A stretch of 64,000 nt of DNA from Acidobacteriota bacterium (GCA_016870995.1 VFZU01000005.1:1-64000); one strand, 5' to 3'; numbered from the stretch's first letter, positions 7,728-17,437 are shown. Notes: generated by a model not told the origin, from the letters alone. A program made the numbers and translations.

Positions 7728-8872
7728 TTGAATCCCTCCAACCGTTTTGCTGCGGTCGACGCCCTCCGCGGCCTGATCATGATGATCATGGCGATCGACC
7801 ATACGAATGCCTTTGTCTCCCGCCAACACAGCGGCGAGTTTTGGAATGGAGCTATCGCTATTTATGACAGCGAGTTCGCTTTTCTCACCCGCCTGATTAC
7901 GCACCTTTGCGCCCCCGGGTTTTTCTTCCTGATGGGTGCCGGGATTCTTTGGTTCGCGACGTCCCGGATGGACACTGGCTGGTCACGAGCTCAGGTGATC
8001 CGTCGCACAGCCTCAAGAGGCTTTGCGATCCTCCTGGTAGGGCAGTTCCTTGAAACGCCAGTTCTCTTCACCATGAATCTGCTCTCACCCGCCGCGGTTC
8101 AGCTCTCTCATATGCCAATGCCGAATGATGGGTTGCCACCCTTTGCCGGGTTCATCACGCTTTCCGGACTCGGTGGCGTAATGATGGTCTGTTCGCTGCT
8201 TCTCTATCTCCGACCAGTAGCCTGGATCGCCGTTGCGATGGGGGCCGTTCTTGCAACTCACACCCTGTTGCCTGCTTCCGGCAAAGTTGGGCCTGCCTGG
8301 TTCACAATTCTGCTCGCTCCGGGTCTTTCGCAACACGTCCTGGTGATGTACCCGGTCATCCCATGGCTGGCCGTTGCGGCCATTGGAATGTATTGCGGCT
8401 ATATCTGGAAGCAACGCCCTGAGTGGCGCGATCGCATCTGGATGCTCGGCCTTGGGCTGATTCTATTTGCTCTGGCCCTGCGCCTTGGAGGAAGCTGGGG
8501 AAACATCGTTCCGCCGCGCGATTCCAGTTGGATCGAATTCCTCAACAACGTCAAATACCCCCCTACCTGGTTTTCTGGACCATCGCGATCGGCGTAGACC
8601 TGTTGCTCTTGTCCCTTCTGATGCGGCTGCCAGCTGGTTGTACCTCATCCCGATCCCCGCTCATGGTCTTCGGCCAGACACTACTGTTTTTCTACGTGGT
8701 TCATTTCTATGTACTGAGTCTGATCGCGTTTTCATTCTTCGCCCAAGCCGCGCCGCTCTATGTCACATACCCGGTTTGGCTGTTGCTGCTGGTGATCATG
8801 TAAGTGCTCTGCCATCGCTATCGCCGCTTCAAAATGGCAAAGCCGCCAGAGTCTCTCTGGCGGCTCTTTTAA
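7728..8872 (+). pseudogene. DUF1624/HGSNAT-type membrane protein, frameshifted and with a premature stop
   Basis: The TTG-initiated frame begins MNPSNRFAAVDALRG, followed by MAIDHTNAF, the N-terminal signature of DUF1624 membrane proteins related to heparan-alpha-glucosaminide acetyltransferase. Several hydrophobic helices follow. After NNVKYPP the frame loses sense. The neighbouring frame resumes as YLVFWTIAIGVDLLLLSL, so one base is missing in or near the C6 run at 8558-8563. That frame meets TAA at 8801-8803. Beyond it the codons still read VLCHRYRRFK, then PPESLWRLF, then TAA at 8870-8872, resembling the usual C-terminus of this family. The restored length of about 380 residues fits the family. 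Two lesions suggest a decaying gene. Confidence 0.8.
8842..8870 (+). terminator. Rho-independent terminator
   Basis: A perfect 10-bp stem (GCCGCCAGAG at 8842-8851 and CTCTGGCGGC at 8855-8864) with a 3-base loop is followed by TCTTTT. It overlaps the last codons of the damaged DUF1624 gene and ends 17 bases before the end of the convergent TIM-barrel gene, so it may end transcription from both sides. The T run is better on the plus strand. Confidence 0.8.
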
Positions 8873-8887
8873 CAACCTGGGCGCTAC

Positions 8888-9739
8888 CTAGCTCAACAGC
8901 TTGCGGCAGTGCTCGTAGCACTTCTTGACTTCCGCCACCGTATCAGCACCCTTGTACTCATACTCGATGTTGGCTGGGAACTTGTACTTCTTCTTCGCCA
9001 TCAACTCAAGCACCGCCTTGATCGGCGTGTCGCCTTCGCCAAACGGCATGTTCGCGCCTTGATTCTTTTTGCGGTCCTTCAAGTGGATGCACACCGTACG
9101 CTTGGCCGTCTTCTCCAGGTATTCCACCGGATCAAAGTTGGCCGCCCAGAAGTGGCCGATATCCAGATTGATGCCAATGTACTTGCTGGTGCCGCTCATC
9201 GCTTCAGCAAAATTCTCGGGGGTGGCAAACTCGTTCGGTTTGATGTTCGAGTGGTTGTGCATACCCACGTACACCTTGGCCTTGGCCGCAAACGGATCGA
9301 TGCGCTTGGCCGTCGATATGTTCGACGAAGCCGTGATCTTGTCAACACCCAGTGCGTTTGCAAACTCAAAGCCCCGCGCGATCTCTTTGTCTGAATAGTC
9401 GTCGCGGAAGCTGTAGTTGTAAGCCCACAGTTCAATGCCCGCGTCGTCGAGCTTCTTGCGGATCTGCTTGAAGTGATCGAGGCTCACGGTTTCTCGCCAG
9501 GTGCGCATCTCGGCGCGATTCGGAATCCGTGGCTCCGCATGGCCGCTGAACAATTCCACACTCCCGAGGCCGATCTCCTGCATCGCCTGAATGGCACCAT
9601 CAAGGCCCCGATCGCGAAAGCTGTAGCTTTGCGCACCGATCGTAACGCCCTTGATGGTCGAATTGATTTTTGCGCCAGGCAACGAGGCCGCGCTGGCCGC
9701 AGCGAGAGCTGCGGCTGAAAAGGTTCTGCGAGTCATCAT
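8888..9739 (-). CDS. Secreted sugar phosphate isomerase/epimerase-like TIM-barrel protein
   Basis: 283 residues with a twin-arginine-like leader (MMTRRTFSAAALAAASAAS), then a xylose-isomerase-like barrel. Visible blocks include SVELFSGHAEPR, YVGMHNHSN, GINLDIGHFWAA, VCIHLKDRKK, FGEGDTPIK and ANIEYEY. They supply the His, Asp and Glu residues expected at a divalent metal site. It is the third exported protein of this fold within the first 10 kb. The stop is followed at 17 bases by a convergent terminator, and ypdA ends upstream, so it may be co-transcribed with alaS-ypdA. The substrate is unknown. Confidence 0.87.
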   Translation of the reverse strand: MMTRRTFSAAALAAASAASLPGAKINSTIKGVTIGAQSYSFRDRGLDGAIQAMQEIGLGSVELFSGHAEPRIPNRAEMRTWRETVSLDHFKQIRKKLDDAGIELWAYNYSFRDDYSDKEIARGFEFANALGVDKITASSNISTAKRIDPFAAKAKVYVGMHNHSNIKPNEFATPENFAEAMSGTSKYIGINLDIGHFWAANFDPVEYLEKTAKRTVCIHLKDRKKNQGANMPFGEGDTPIKAVLELMAKKKYKFPANIEYEYKGADTVAEVKKCYEHCRKLLS

Positions 9740-9743
9740 GTGG

Positions 9744-10703
9744 CTATTCTATGCTGTGCAAAATCGATTCGGCGATTTTTTCCCCGTGAAAGCGGCCATT
9801 CTCGATAAACACTTCATTGGTGAACACACCCGCTACCAGCACTCCTGCCAGGTACATCCCGGGCCTCTCAGTCTCAAACGTTTCCGCATTCAGGTTCGGC
9901 CGCCGCGTCTCCGGGTTGAGGTGGATGCCGTGCGCGCCAAGAAAATCGAAGTCCGGATGATAGCCCGTCATTGCGAATACGAAATCGTTCTTCAGTCGTA
10001 CTTCGCCTTCTGGTGTGTCCAGCACCACTTCGCCCGGTAGGATCTCTCGCAATGAAGAATTGAAGTAAGCCGGGATCTCTCCATTCTTGATCCGGTTCTC
10101 GATGTTCGGCTTGATCCAGTATTTGACGTGATTGTGAATCCCTGGGCCGTGATGCACCAGCGTCACGCGCGCCCCCGTCCACCAAAGCTCCAAAGCCGCC
10201 AGTGCTGCGGAATTCTTCGCACCCACCACCAGAACATCGCTGTTGTAATACGGATGCGGCTCCCGATAGTAGTGGATCACCTTCGGCAGGTTCTCGCCAG
10301 GCACATTCAGGTAGTTCGGCAGGTCGTAATAGCCGGTTGAAAAAATTACCTTGCGGCAGGCGTACGAATCCTTGCTCGAATGCACTACAAAATTGCCATC
10401 CGACCCTTCCACTCTCTCCACCAACTCATATTGCCGAATGTCCAGCTTGTAGTGATCCGCCACACGTCGGTAATACTTGAGCGCCTCGTTGCGTGTCGGC
10501 TTCTCGTTCATCGCCGTCATCGGGATACCGCCGATTTCAAGCAACTCAGGCGTCGTAAAAAACACCAGATTCGTCGGGTAGTTGTAGAGCGAATTCACCA
10601 CGCAGCCCTTCTCGATCAGCACTGCCTTCAGGCCGCGCTTGCCGAGTTCAATGCCGCAGGCGAGGCCCGTAGGCCCAGCTCCAATTACTACCGCGTCGAG
10701 CAT
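9744..10703 (-). CDS. ypdA: YpdA-family FAD/NADPH oxidoreductase, putative bacillithiol disulfide reductase
   Basis: A single-chain flavoprotein of 319 residues in the YpdA family, known to reduce bacillithiol disulfide with NADPH. The FAD-binding glycine motif is at the N-terminus (VIGAGPTGLACG). The family-typical SLYNYPTNLVFFTTPELLEIGG block follows at about residues 38-60, and the NADPH-binding GAKNSAALAALEL block at about 160-175. ATG..HPD and the Asn-rich FTNEVFIENGRFHG close the chain. The alaS stop begins at the next base, so the two genes are probably co-transcribed. Presence of this enzyme suggests, but does not prove, that the organism makes bacillithiol. Confidence 0.88.
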   Translation of the reverse strand: MLDAVVIGAGPTGLACGIELGKRGLKAVLIEKGCVVNSLYNYPTNLVFFTTPELLEIGGIPMTAMNEKPTRNEALKYYRRVADHYKLDIRQYELVERVEGSDGNFVVHSSKDSYACRKVIFSTGYYDLPNYLNVPGENLPKVIHYYREPHPYYNSDVLVVGAKNSAALAALELWWTGARVTLVHHGPGIHNHVKYWIKPNIENRIKNGEIPAYFNSSLREILPGEVVLDTPEGEVRLKNDFVFAMTGYHPDFDFLGAHGIHLNPETRRPNLNAETFETERPGMYLAGVLVAGVFTNEVFIENGRFHGEKIAESILHSIE

Positions 10704-13223
10704 CTAGAGCAAATCCGCAACCTTGGCCAGCGCGGCGTCAATCTGCGATGCATCTTTGCCGCCGCCTTCGGCGCGATCAGGCCTGCCACCACCCTTGCCG
10801 CCCACGATCTCGCTGATTGCCTTAATGATGTTGCCCGCGTGTACCTTCGGGTTCAGCTCTTTGCGCACGGCTGAGATGAACTCAACGGTCCCAGCTGCGG
10901 TCGTCGTGCCCAGCACGATCACGTCGGCCGCATTGCGGTTCAAGAAGTCGTCGGCTACAACGCGCATCTGTCCGCGATCCATGTTGGCTACCTTCGAGCG
11001 CAACACCTTGAAGCCCTTCAGGTCTTCAGTCTTCAGGCTTGAGGATTGCGCGTAGGCCAATTGTTCCTTCAGCTGGTTCAGCGCATGTTCCAGTTCTTTC
11101 TTCTCGCGCTCGGCCTTGGCCAGCGCTTCATCCTTGGCCCCGAGTTGTTCTTCAAAGAACTCGACCACGCGCGGCCCAGCGACTGCTTCAATACGACGCA
11201 CGCCTGCAGCGCTCGAACCCTCATAGACGATCTTCACGCCGCCGATATCGCCGGTGCGCTTCACGTGCGTGCCGCCGCAGAGTTCCTTCGAGAAATCTCC
11301 GATCGTCACCACGCGCACACTATCGCCATACTTCTCGCCAAACAGCGCCATTGCGCCCGTGCTCAACGCCTCGTCGAGGCTCATCACGTTCGTTGCGACA
11401 TCGAGATTCTCAAGCACTTCAGCATTTATCAGGCGCTCGATCTCAGCCTTTTCTTCAGCACTCACTGCCGTATAGTGCGTGAAGTCAAAGCGCAAGCGTG
11501 TCGAGTCGACAACGCTGCCCGCCTGCTTGACGTGGCGTCCCAAAACCTTTTGCAAGGCAGCTTGCAGCAAGTGCGTCGAGGTGTGATGCCGCATGGAGGC
11601 TTGCCGCCATTCCGGATCTACCTTAGCCACAACGCTCGCGCCGCTCGCGATGGGCTTCGCGGTCTTCACCTTGTGCGCAATCAATCCCGGCATGCCGTAG
11701 GCAGCGCCGGTCACATCAGCCAGTTTCTCCCCAGTCTCGGCGCTATAAAGCGCCCCACGGTCACCCACCTGGCCGCCCGAATCAGCATAGAACGGCGATT
11801 GATCGAGCACCACTTCACTGTCGCTCGCATAGAGCACCTTCGCCGTTACTTCCAGTTGCGTGTAAGCCAGGAACTTAGTCTTCGGCAACTCGGCAAACGC
11901 CGGGTTTACCTGCGCCTTCTCCGCACCCTTCCAACTGGCGCGTGCCCGTCGCTTTTGCTGTTCCATCGCTTCTTCGCAGCCCGCGAGGTCGATGCTCAAG
12001 CCCAACTCGCGCGCCATGTCTTCTTGCTCGTCAAGCGCAAGGCCATAGGTGTCGTACAGCTTGAACGCCGCCGGCCCAGGCAACAGGTTGCCCACCGCCG
12101 TCTTCGCTTCGTCGCGGAACATCTTCTCCGCCACCAGGAAGGTTGTCGCATAGCGCAGTTCTTCTTCCTTCACCACTCGCGCCACACGCTCGACGCTCTC
12201 CATCAACTCCGGATACGAGCCGTTCATGAACTCAGCCACAAACGGTGTCATCTGGTGCATGAAGATGCCTTCGAATCCATCGCGCCGTGCATGGCGGATT
12301 GCCCGGCGAATGATCTTGCGCAACACATAGCCGCGGCCTTCGTTGGACGGGATCACGCCGTCATGAATCAGAAATTCTGCCGCTCGCGAGTGGTCCGCCA
12401 CCACGTTCAGCGTCGCCGGCTTCATCTTGCCGCCCAGCAGTTGTGCAGCCGTTTCGCGAATGGGTTGAATCAGGTCCGACTCGTAGTTCGAGAGCTTCCC
12501 TTGCAGGATCGCCGCCATGCGCTCAAGGCCCATGCCCGTATCGATCGACGGACGTGGAAGTGGCGTCAGCACGCCTTCCTGCGAGCGGTCATACTGCATA
12601 AACACGAGGTTCCAAAACTCGACAAAGCGTCCCCCGCCGTCGAGCGGAAACTCCTCGTGTTCGTAGCCTGGTACCGCGGCATCCTTACCGAGGTCAAAGT
12701 GAATCTCTGAGCAAGGTCCGCATGGCCCCGTGTCGCCCATCTGCCAGAAGTTGTCCTTCTCGTCGAGTCTGAAGATGCGCGACTTCGGCACCCCAGCCAC
12801 CTTCTGCCACAGTTCTTCGGCTTCGTCGTCCTCGCGAAACACGGTCACATACAAACGGTCCTTCGGCAGCGTATAAACCTTCGTGATCAGGTCCCAGGCA
12901 AACTCGATCGCTTCGGCTTTGAAGTAATCGCCAAAGCTGAAGTTTCCGAGCATCTCGAAAAACGTGTGATGGCGCCGCGTATAGCCGACGTTTTCAAGAT
13001 CGTTATGCTTGCCACCGGCCCGCACACATTTCTGCGATGTTGTGGCGCGCGAGTAGTCCCGCTTCTCCTGCCCAAGGAAGATCTCCTTGAACTGGTTCAT
13101 GCCCGCGTTGGTGAACAGCAGCGTCGGGTCGTTGGCTGGGACCAGCGAAGACGAGCGCACAATTCGGTGCCCCCGTTCGGCGAAAAAATCGAGAAATGTC
13201 TGGCGTACTTGATGACCGGTCAT
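10704..13223 (-). CDS. alaS: Alanyl-tRNA synthetase
   Basis: The enzyme that charges tRNA-Ala. From the ATG at 13223 (MTGHQVRQTFLDFF) the protein has 839 residues; an upstream in-frame extension to 13349 has no family match. The class II core begins with SSSLVPANDPTLLFTNAGMNQFK and includes RAGGKHNDLENVG and GDTGPCGPCSEIHFD. The editing domain has the zinc ligands HTSTH and CGGTH. The C-terminal dimerisation region is preceded by a Glu/Lys-rich coiled coil, and GGRPD is present. The frame is intact. It is divergent from purS, leaving 58 bases for promoters. Confidence 0.97.
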   Translation of the reverse strand: MTGHQVRQTFLDFFAERGHRIVRSSSLVPANDPTLLFTNAGMNQFKEIFLGQEKRDYSRATTSQKCVRAGGKHNDLENVGYTRRHHTFFEMLGNFSFGDYFKAEAIEFAWDLITKVYTLPKDRLYVTVFREDDEAEELWQKVAGVPKSRIFRLDEKDNFWQMGDTGPCGPCSEIHFDLGKDAAVPGYEHEEFPLDGGGRFVEFWNLVFMQYDRSQEGVLTPLPRPSIDTGMGLERMAAILQGKLSNYESDLIQPIRETAAQLLGGKMKPATLNVVADHSRAAEFLIHDGVIPSNEGRGYVLRKIIRRAIRHARRDGFEGIFMHQMTPFVAEFMNGSYPELMESVERVARVVKEEELRYATTFLVAEKMFRDEAKTAVGNLLPGPAAFKLYDTYGLALDEQEDMARELGLSIDLAGCEEAMEQQKRRARASWKGAEKAQVNPAFAELPKTKFLAYTQLEVTAKVLYASDSEVVLDQSPFYADSGGQVGDRGALYSAETGEKLADVTGAAYGMPGLIAHKVKTAKPIASGASVVAKVDPEWRQASMRHHTSTHLLQAALQKVLGRHVKQAGSVVDSTRLRFDFTHYTAVSAEEKAEIERLINAEVLENLDVATNVMSLDEALSTGAMALFGEKYGDSVRVVTIGDFSKELCGGTHVKRTGDIGGVKIVYEGSSAAGVRRIEAVAGPRVVEFFEEQLGAKDEALAKAEREKKELEHALNQLKEQLAYAQSSSLKTEDLKGFKVLRSKVANMDRGQMRVVADDFLNRNAADVIVLGTTTAAGTVEFISAVRKELNPKVHAGNIIKAISEIVGGKGGGRPDRAEGGGKDASQIDAALAKVADLL

Positions 13224-13281
13224 GATTGGAAATTCTATTTTCCCACTTTGGCACGCCGCCTGCCCTAAACTGGAATGACCA

Positions 13282-13527
13282 ATGAAAGCGCGCGTGCACG
13301 TATCTCTGAAACCTTCGGTCCTCGACCCACAGGGCCAAACCATCACCAAAGCCCTTCATTCATTGGGGCATAAGGAGATTCTCGACGTCCGGCAGGGTAA
13401 GTATTTCGATATCCAGCTGGACCCGGCAGCCTCCAAAGAAAGTTTGGCACTTCAGTTGCAGTCCATTGCTGCAGAGGTGCTGTCGAACCCGGTCATCGAG
13501 GATTTTCAAATCGAAATTCTCGGCTAA
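13282..13527 (+). CDS. purS: Phosphoribosylformylglycinamidine synthase subunit PurS
   Basis: The small subunit of the three-part FGAM synthase (PurS-PurQ-PurL) in purine biosynthesis; it forms the ammonia-passing interface. 81 residues is the family's usual length. The fold signature starts MKARVHVSLKPSVLDPQG, continues with ALHSLG and VRQGKYFDIQL, and ends IEDFQIEIL. The start is divergent from alaS. purQ and purL are not in the window and glmS follows 48 bases downstream, so the gene is separated from its partners. Confidence 0.93.
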   Translation: MKARVHVSLKPSVLDPQGQTITKALHSLGHKEILDVRQGKYFDIQLDPAASKESLALQLQSIAAEVLSNPVIEDFQIEILG

Positions 13528-13575
13528 TCTCTTCTCTCCAAAACAGCAGCGGGGTAAGGAGCACCTCAAAATCTT

Positions 13576-15429
13576 ATGTGTGGAATCGTCGGTTACATCG
13601 GCAATCGCCAGGCAGTATCTATTATCATGGATGGCCTCAAGCGCCTCGAGTACCGCGGATACGATTCCGCAGGAATCGCGGTTTTTGACGAAAGTTCGGC
13701 GATCGCGGTCCGCCGCGCTTCTGGTAAATTGCGCAACCTCGAAGAAGTGTTGCGGCAGAATCCCACCGATGGGGCCTTCGGCATCGGCCACACCCGTTGG
13801 GCCACCCATGGCCGCCCGACTGAAGAAAACGCCCACCCTCACCGCGATTCCAAAGGCGATCTCGTCGTAGTTCACAATGGCATCGTTGAGAACTACCTTC
13901 CGCTCCGTCACGCTCTTCAGGCCAAGGGTCACGTGTTCCTGTCTGAAACAGACACCGAGATCATCGCCCACCTGGTAGAAGAAGCATTTACCGGCAACCT
14001 CGAGGACGCAGTCCGTGCTGCCCTTGCTCAAATTCAAGGCGTCCTCGCCATCGCGATTATTTCCCGCCGCGACCCCAACAAAATTGTCGCCGCCCGCCAG
14101 GGTCCTCCGGTGGTCATCGGTCTCGGCGAAAACGAGTACTTCGTCGCCTCCGACGTGCCTGCTATTCTCAGCCACACCCGCGACATGTTCTTCCTCGCTG
14201 ATGGCGATATGGCAGTGCTCACACCGGCAGGCGTCACCCTTACCGATTTCTCTGGCAACCCCGTTACCCGGCCCATCTCCCACATCCATTGGGACCCGAT
14301 CATGGCCGAGAAGGGCGGCTATAAGCACTTCATGCAAAAGGAGATCTACGAGCAGCCGCGTTCGACCCGCGACACGATGCTCGGTCGTCTGGGCGCTGAA
14401 TCCGGGCGCGCCTTCCTTGACGAAGTGCAGATCTCGCCCGAGCAGATGCGTCAGTTCCAACAGATTCGCATCGTTGCTTGCGGCACCAGTTGGCATGCCG
14501 CACTGGCAGGCAAATTCCTCATCGAAAAACTCGCCCGCGTCCCGGTCGAAGTCGATTACGGCAGCGAGTTCCGCTACCGCGATCCAATCGTGCCGCCCAA
14601 CACCCTGACGATTGTCATCTCCCAGTCGGGCGAAACGGCAGATACGCTCGCGGCTCAACGCGAAGCCAAGCAAAAGGGCTCTCAGACGCTAGCGATCTGC
14701 AATGTGGTCGGCTCGATGATCACCCGCGAGGCGAATGGCTTTCTGATGACCCACGCCGGCCCCGAAATCGGCGTCGCTTCGACTAAAGCGTTTACCAGCC
14801 AACTCACCGCATTGTTTGTACTGGCTCTCTACCTCGGCCAGGAGCGCGGCACACTCACTGAAGACCAGGTCCGCAACCATATCGAAGAGGCTCTGAAGAT
14901 CCCCGGCAAGATGGAGCAAGTCCTTGCAACCGAGGTCGTCTACCAAAACCTCGCCCGTTCCTTGCACAAAGCAAAGGACTTTCTCTACCTCGGCCGCGGC
15001 ATTCACTTCCCGATTGCGCTCGAGGGGGCCCTCAAACTCAAAGAAATCAGCTACATCCACGCCGAGGGTTATCCTGCCGGTGAAATGAAGCACGGCCCCA
15101 ATGCCCTGATCGACGAAAATCTGCCCGTTGTGGTGCTGGCCGCTTACGATCCAGAAGATCCTGAAGGCCGCACTCGCTACGAAAAGACTGTATCGAACAT
15201 ACAGGAAGTAAAGGCCCGCAGTGGCATCGTTGTAGCGATCTGCAATGAAGGCGACCAGGAGATTTCTGAGATGGCCGACTACGTCATTCCCATCCCGGTC
15301 ACCAATGAGCTTCTGCTCCCGCTGCTCGAAATCATCCCCATGCAGCTCCTTGCCTATCACATCGCCGTCCGCCTGGGCTGCGACGTCGATCAGCCTCGCA
15401 ATCTTGCGAAATCAGTAACGGTTGAGTAA
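13576..15429 (+). CDS. glmS: Glutamine--fructose-6-phosphate aminotransferase (isomerizing)
   Basis: Makes glucosamine-6-phosphate from fructose-6-phosphate and glutamine, the first step towards UDP-GlcNAc for peptidoglycan and LPS. 617 residues is normal. The N-terminal glutaminase domain begins MCGIVGYIG, with Cys as catalytic residue 1 after Met removal, which fixes the start. TRWATHG and HNGIVENY follow. Two SIS domains follow at about 290-430 and 460-605 ([24 protein letters not shown]), and the C-terminus ends [10 protein letters not shown] as usual. GGTAAGGAG lies 15 or more bases before the ATG, a rather long spacing. The upstream gap is too short for a glmS ribozyme. Confidence 0.97.
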   Translation: MCGIVGYIGNRQAVSIIMDGLKRLEYRGYDSAGIAVFDESSAIAVRRASGKLRNLEEVLRQNPTDGAFGIGHTRWATHGRPTEENAHPHRDSKGDLVVVHNGIVENYLPLRHALQAKGHVFLSETDTEIIAHLVEEAFTGNLEDAVRAALAQIQGVLAIAIISRRDPNKIVAARQGPPVVIGLGENEYFVASDVPAILSHTRDMFFLADGDMAVLTPAGVTLTDFSGNPVTRPISHIHWDPIMAEKGGYKHFMQKEIYEQPRSTRDTMLGRLGAESGRAFLDEVQISPEQMRQFQQIRIVACGTSWHAALAGKFLIEKLARVPVEVDYGSEFRYRDPIVPPNTLTIVISQSGETADTLAAQREAKQKGSQTLAICNVVGSMITREANGFLMTHAGPEIGVASTKAFTSQLTALFVLALYLGQERGTLTEDQVRNHIEEALKIPGKMEQVLATEVVYQNLARSLHKAKDFLYLGRGIHFPIALEGALKLKEISYIHAEGYPAGEMKHGPNALIDENLPVVVLAAYDPEDPEGRTRYEKTVSNIQEVKARSGIVVAICNEGDQEISEMADYVIPIPVTNELLLPLLEIIPMQLLAYHIAVRLGCDVDQPRNLAKSVTVE

Positions 15430-15444
15430 AGCCGAAGATTTCTA

Positions 15445-15473
15445 TTGACGTCTCTCTCGACTTCGATCACAAT
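15445..15473 (+). promoter_or_regulatory. Putative sigma-70 type promoter of the tetR-efflux operon
   Basis: TTGACG (15445-15450) and CACAAT (15468-15473) are separated by 17 bases and end 12 bases before the TetR ATG at 15486. A perfect 10-bp palindrome, CGAACGTTCG, lies at 15496-15505, just inside the gene; it could be an operator for the regulator itself, but nothing beyond symmetry supports that. Confidence 0.4.
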
Positions 15474-15485
15474 TCAAACAAACGT

Positions 15486-16133
15486 ATGAATGAAGCGAAC
15501 GTTCGTGAGACAAAGGACCGCATTCTCGATGCGGCCGAGGCTCTGTTCGCCAAACAAGGGATCGAGGCAACCTCCCTTCGGCAAATCACCAGTGAGGCTA
15601 AAGCCAACCTCGCTTCTGTTAACTACCATTTCAATTCTAAGGAAGAACTGATCCGCCACGTCTACTTGCGTCGGATCCGGCCGATGAACCAAGCCCGGCT
15701 GGACCGGCTCACGGACCTCGAATCAAACGAAGCCAGTTCACTCGATAACCTCCTCGACGCCTTTTACGAGCCCACGATCGAAATGGCATTGGACCTTAAA
15801 GACAAAGGCCTCACTGTTGGCCAGTTCATGGGCCGCCTCTATACTGAACCAAACGAAGCCGCCCAATCGATCATCACGACCGAGATGGGTGGTGTTGCTC
15901 GTCGCTTTTCTGCCGCCTTCGCTCGCCACCTGCCACATCTCAGCCCTACGGAAGTCATCTGGCGAGTCCATTTCAGCATTGGTATCCTCGCCCACACCTT
16001 GGCCGCTGCGGCCAAGATCCAGCACCTCAGCGATGGCCGCATTAACCCTCACGACAAACAGGAGGTCCTCCGCCAGATGAAACGCTTTGCTAGGGCGGGC
16101 TTAACGGCGCCAAGCTTGGAGTCGACTACATGA
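15486..16133 (+). CDS. TetR family transcriptional regulator
   Basis: A ligand-responsive repressor of 215 residues. The N-terminal helix-turn-helix spans residues 5-55 (RILDAAEALFAKQGIEATSLRQITSEA, then LASVNYHFNSKEELI). The variable C-terminal helical domain would bind the ligand. Its stop overlaps the tolC-like start (ATGA at 16130-16133), so it is the first gene of the exporter operon and probably represses it together with itself. The arrangement parallels CecR, the TetR regulator of the ybh exporter. The inducing compound is unknown. Confidence 0.92.
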   Translation: MNEANVRETKDRILDAAEALFAKQGIEATSLRQITSEAKANLASVNYHFNSKEELIRHVYLRRIRPMNQARLDRLTDLESNEASSLDNLLDAFYEPTIEMALDLKDKGLTVGQFMGRLYTEPNEAAQSIITTEMGGVARRFSAAFARHLPHLSPTEVIWRVHFSIGILAHTLAAAAKIQHLSDGRINPHDKQEVLRQMKRFARAGLTAPSLESTT

Positions 16134-17437
16134 CGATCTTGCTGCTCGCGCTACTCGCCGCAGACCCTCTACCCCTAAGCCTTCCAAAAGCCGTCGAACT
16201 CGCAACCGCGCCGACCGGAAATCTCCGCCTACAGATCGTCCGCAGCACAATCGAGCAGGCTGAGGCCCGGCGTCGCATGGCCTTTGGTGCCTTCCTTCCG
16301 AATCTCGAAGGCTCGGCCAATGCCTCCAACCAAACCCGCAACCTCGCGGCGTTCGGCTTTACCTCACCCACCGGTCTGCCGTTCGCCTTCCCCTCTTTTG
16401 TCGGGCCCTTTACTGTCGTGGACTTCAGAGCCTCTGCCACCCAAAGTATTCTCGACCTCTCTGCGATTCAGCGTTACCAAGCCTCAAAGCTCCAAAGGGA
16501 GGTCGCTTCGGCGGAAGCTCGCAACGCCGCCGAACTCACGATCCAGCATGTAGCCCGAGCTTACGTCCTCGTTCTCAAAGCAGAAGCCACTCTCGACACT
16601 GCCAAGGCCAATGTTCACCTCGCAAACCGGTTGGTTCAACTGGCAGAATCTCAAAAGCGAGCCGGTTCCGGAACTGGCATCGAAGTGACCCGCAGTAAAG
16701 TCCAACTTCAGAACGAGACGCAACGTCAGCTCGTAGCCGAGAACGATCTTGAAAACGCTACGCTGGATCTCAAACGCGTCACGGGAATTGACTACGCTCA
16801 ACCGCTTCAACTGACCGACCGCATGAACGACGGCTCGGCCACACTCCCTTCGCTCGAAACTTCACTCGAAAGCGCCCTGAGTGAGCGGCCAGATCTTCTG
16901 GCCCAACAACGCCGTCAGGATGTCTCACAAATGAACCTCCGGAGTATCTCTTCAGAACGCTTTCCCACCCTCGCCGCCGCAGGCGACTACGGGACCATCG
17001 GCAACGGTACAAACCTGGTGCCAACGCGCTCCATCGGTGTGGGCATGCGAGTCCCGATCTTCGATGGAGGCCGCAGAGACGCTCGCAAAGCAGAAGCCGG
17101 CGTGGTGCTCCGCCAGGAACGCCTGCGTGCAGATGACCTCAAACGCCAGATCGAACTCGAGGTGCGCAACTCTCTTAACAGCCTCAAGAGTGCAAAGGCC
17201 CAAATCGAAACGGCCCGTCTTGGCCTCGAACTGGCTGAAAACGAACTTGCCCAAGCCCAACGACGCACCGAGGCTGGAGTGGCATCCAGCGTTGAACTCA
17301 CTGACGCCCAAACCCGTCTGGCTCGGGCGCGTGACAACAACCTCGCCGCCCTGTACCTTTTCAATCTCGCCCGGATCGACGTCGCGGCCGCCACCGGAAC
17401 CATGGAACAAGCTGTGAAAGGAATGGCTCGCCAATGA
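16130..17437 (+). CDS. TolC-like outer membrane efflux protein
   Basis: The outer-membrane channel of a tripartite exporter, 435 residues. A short hydrophobic leader (MTILLLALLAADPLPLS) is followed by the two-fold repeat of outer membrane efflux proteins: long Ala/Gln/Glu-rich helices at about 110-215 and 320-420, with LLAQQRRQDVSQ, FPTLAAAGDYG and VPIFDGGRR in the second half. It overlaps both neighbours by four bases (ATGA), which implies coupled translation with the TetR gene upstream and the HlyD-type gene downstream. The leader is short for a signal peptide but plausible. Confidence 0.9.
   Translation: MTILLLALLAADPLPLSLPKAVELATAPTGNLRLQIVRSTIEQAEARRRMAFGAFLPNLEGSANASNQTRNLAAFGFTSPTGLPFAFPSFVGPFTVVDFRASATQSILDLSAIQRYQASKLQREVASAEARNAAELTIQHVARAYVLVLKAEATLDTAKANVHLANRLVQLAESQKRAGSGTGIEVTRSKVQLQNETQRQLVAENDLENATLDLKRVTGIDYAQPLQLTDRMNDGSATLPSLETSLESALSERPDLLAQQRRQDVSQMNLRSISSERFPTLAAAGDYGTIGNGTNLVPTRSIGVGMRVPIFDGGRRDARKAEAGVVLRQERLRADDLKRQIELEVRNSLNSLKSAKAQIETARLGLELAENELAQAQRRTEAGVASSVELTDAQTRLARARDNNLAALYLFNLARIDVAAATGTMEQAVKGMARQ

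Noticed and set aside
7372..8803. TAA decoded as Tyr in this organism
   Set aside because: Two TAA codons sit where Tyr would fit, but glmS, alaS-adjacent and many other genes end normally at TAA; local mutations or errors are simpler.
11046..12710. 554-codon open frame on the plus strand
   Set aside because: It is antisense to alaS, His/Arg/Leu-rich and without family motifs; a by-product of GC-rich codon usage.
13528..13575. Possible glmS ribozyme upstream of glmS
   Set aside because: Only 48 bases separate purS from glmS, too short for the ribozyme, and no core elements are visible.
13360..14673. 437-codon open frame on the minus strand
   Set aside because: Antisense to purS and glmS, both of which have full family signatures.
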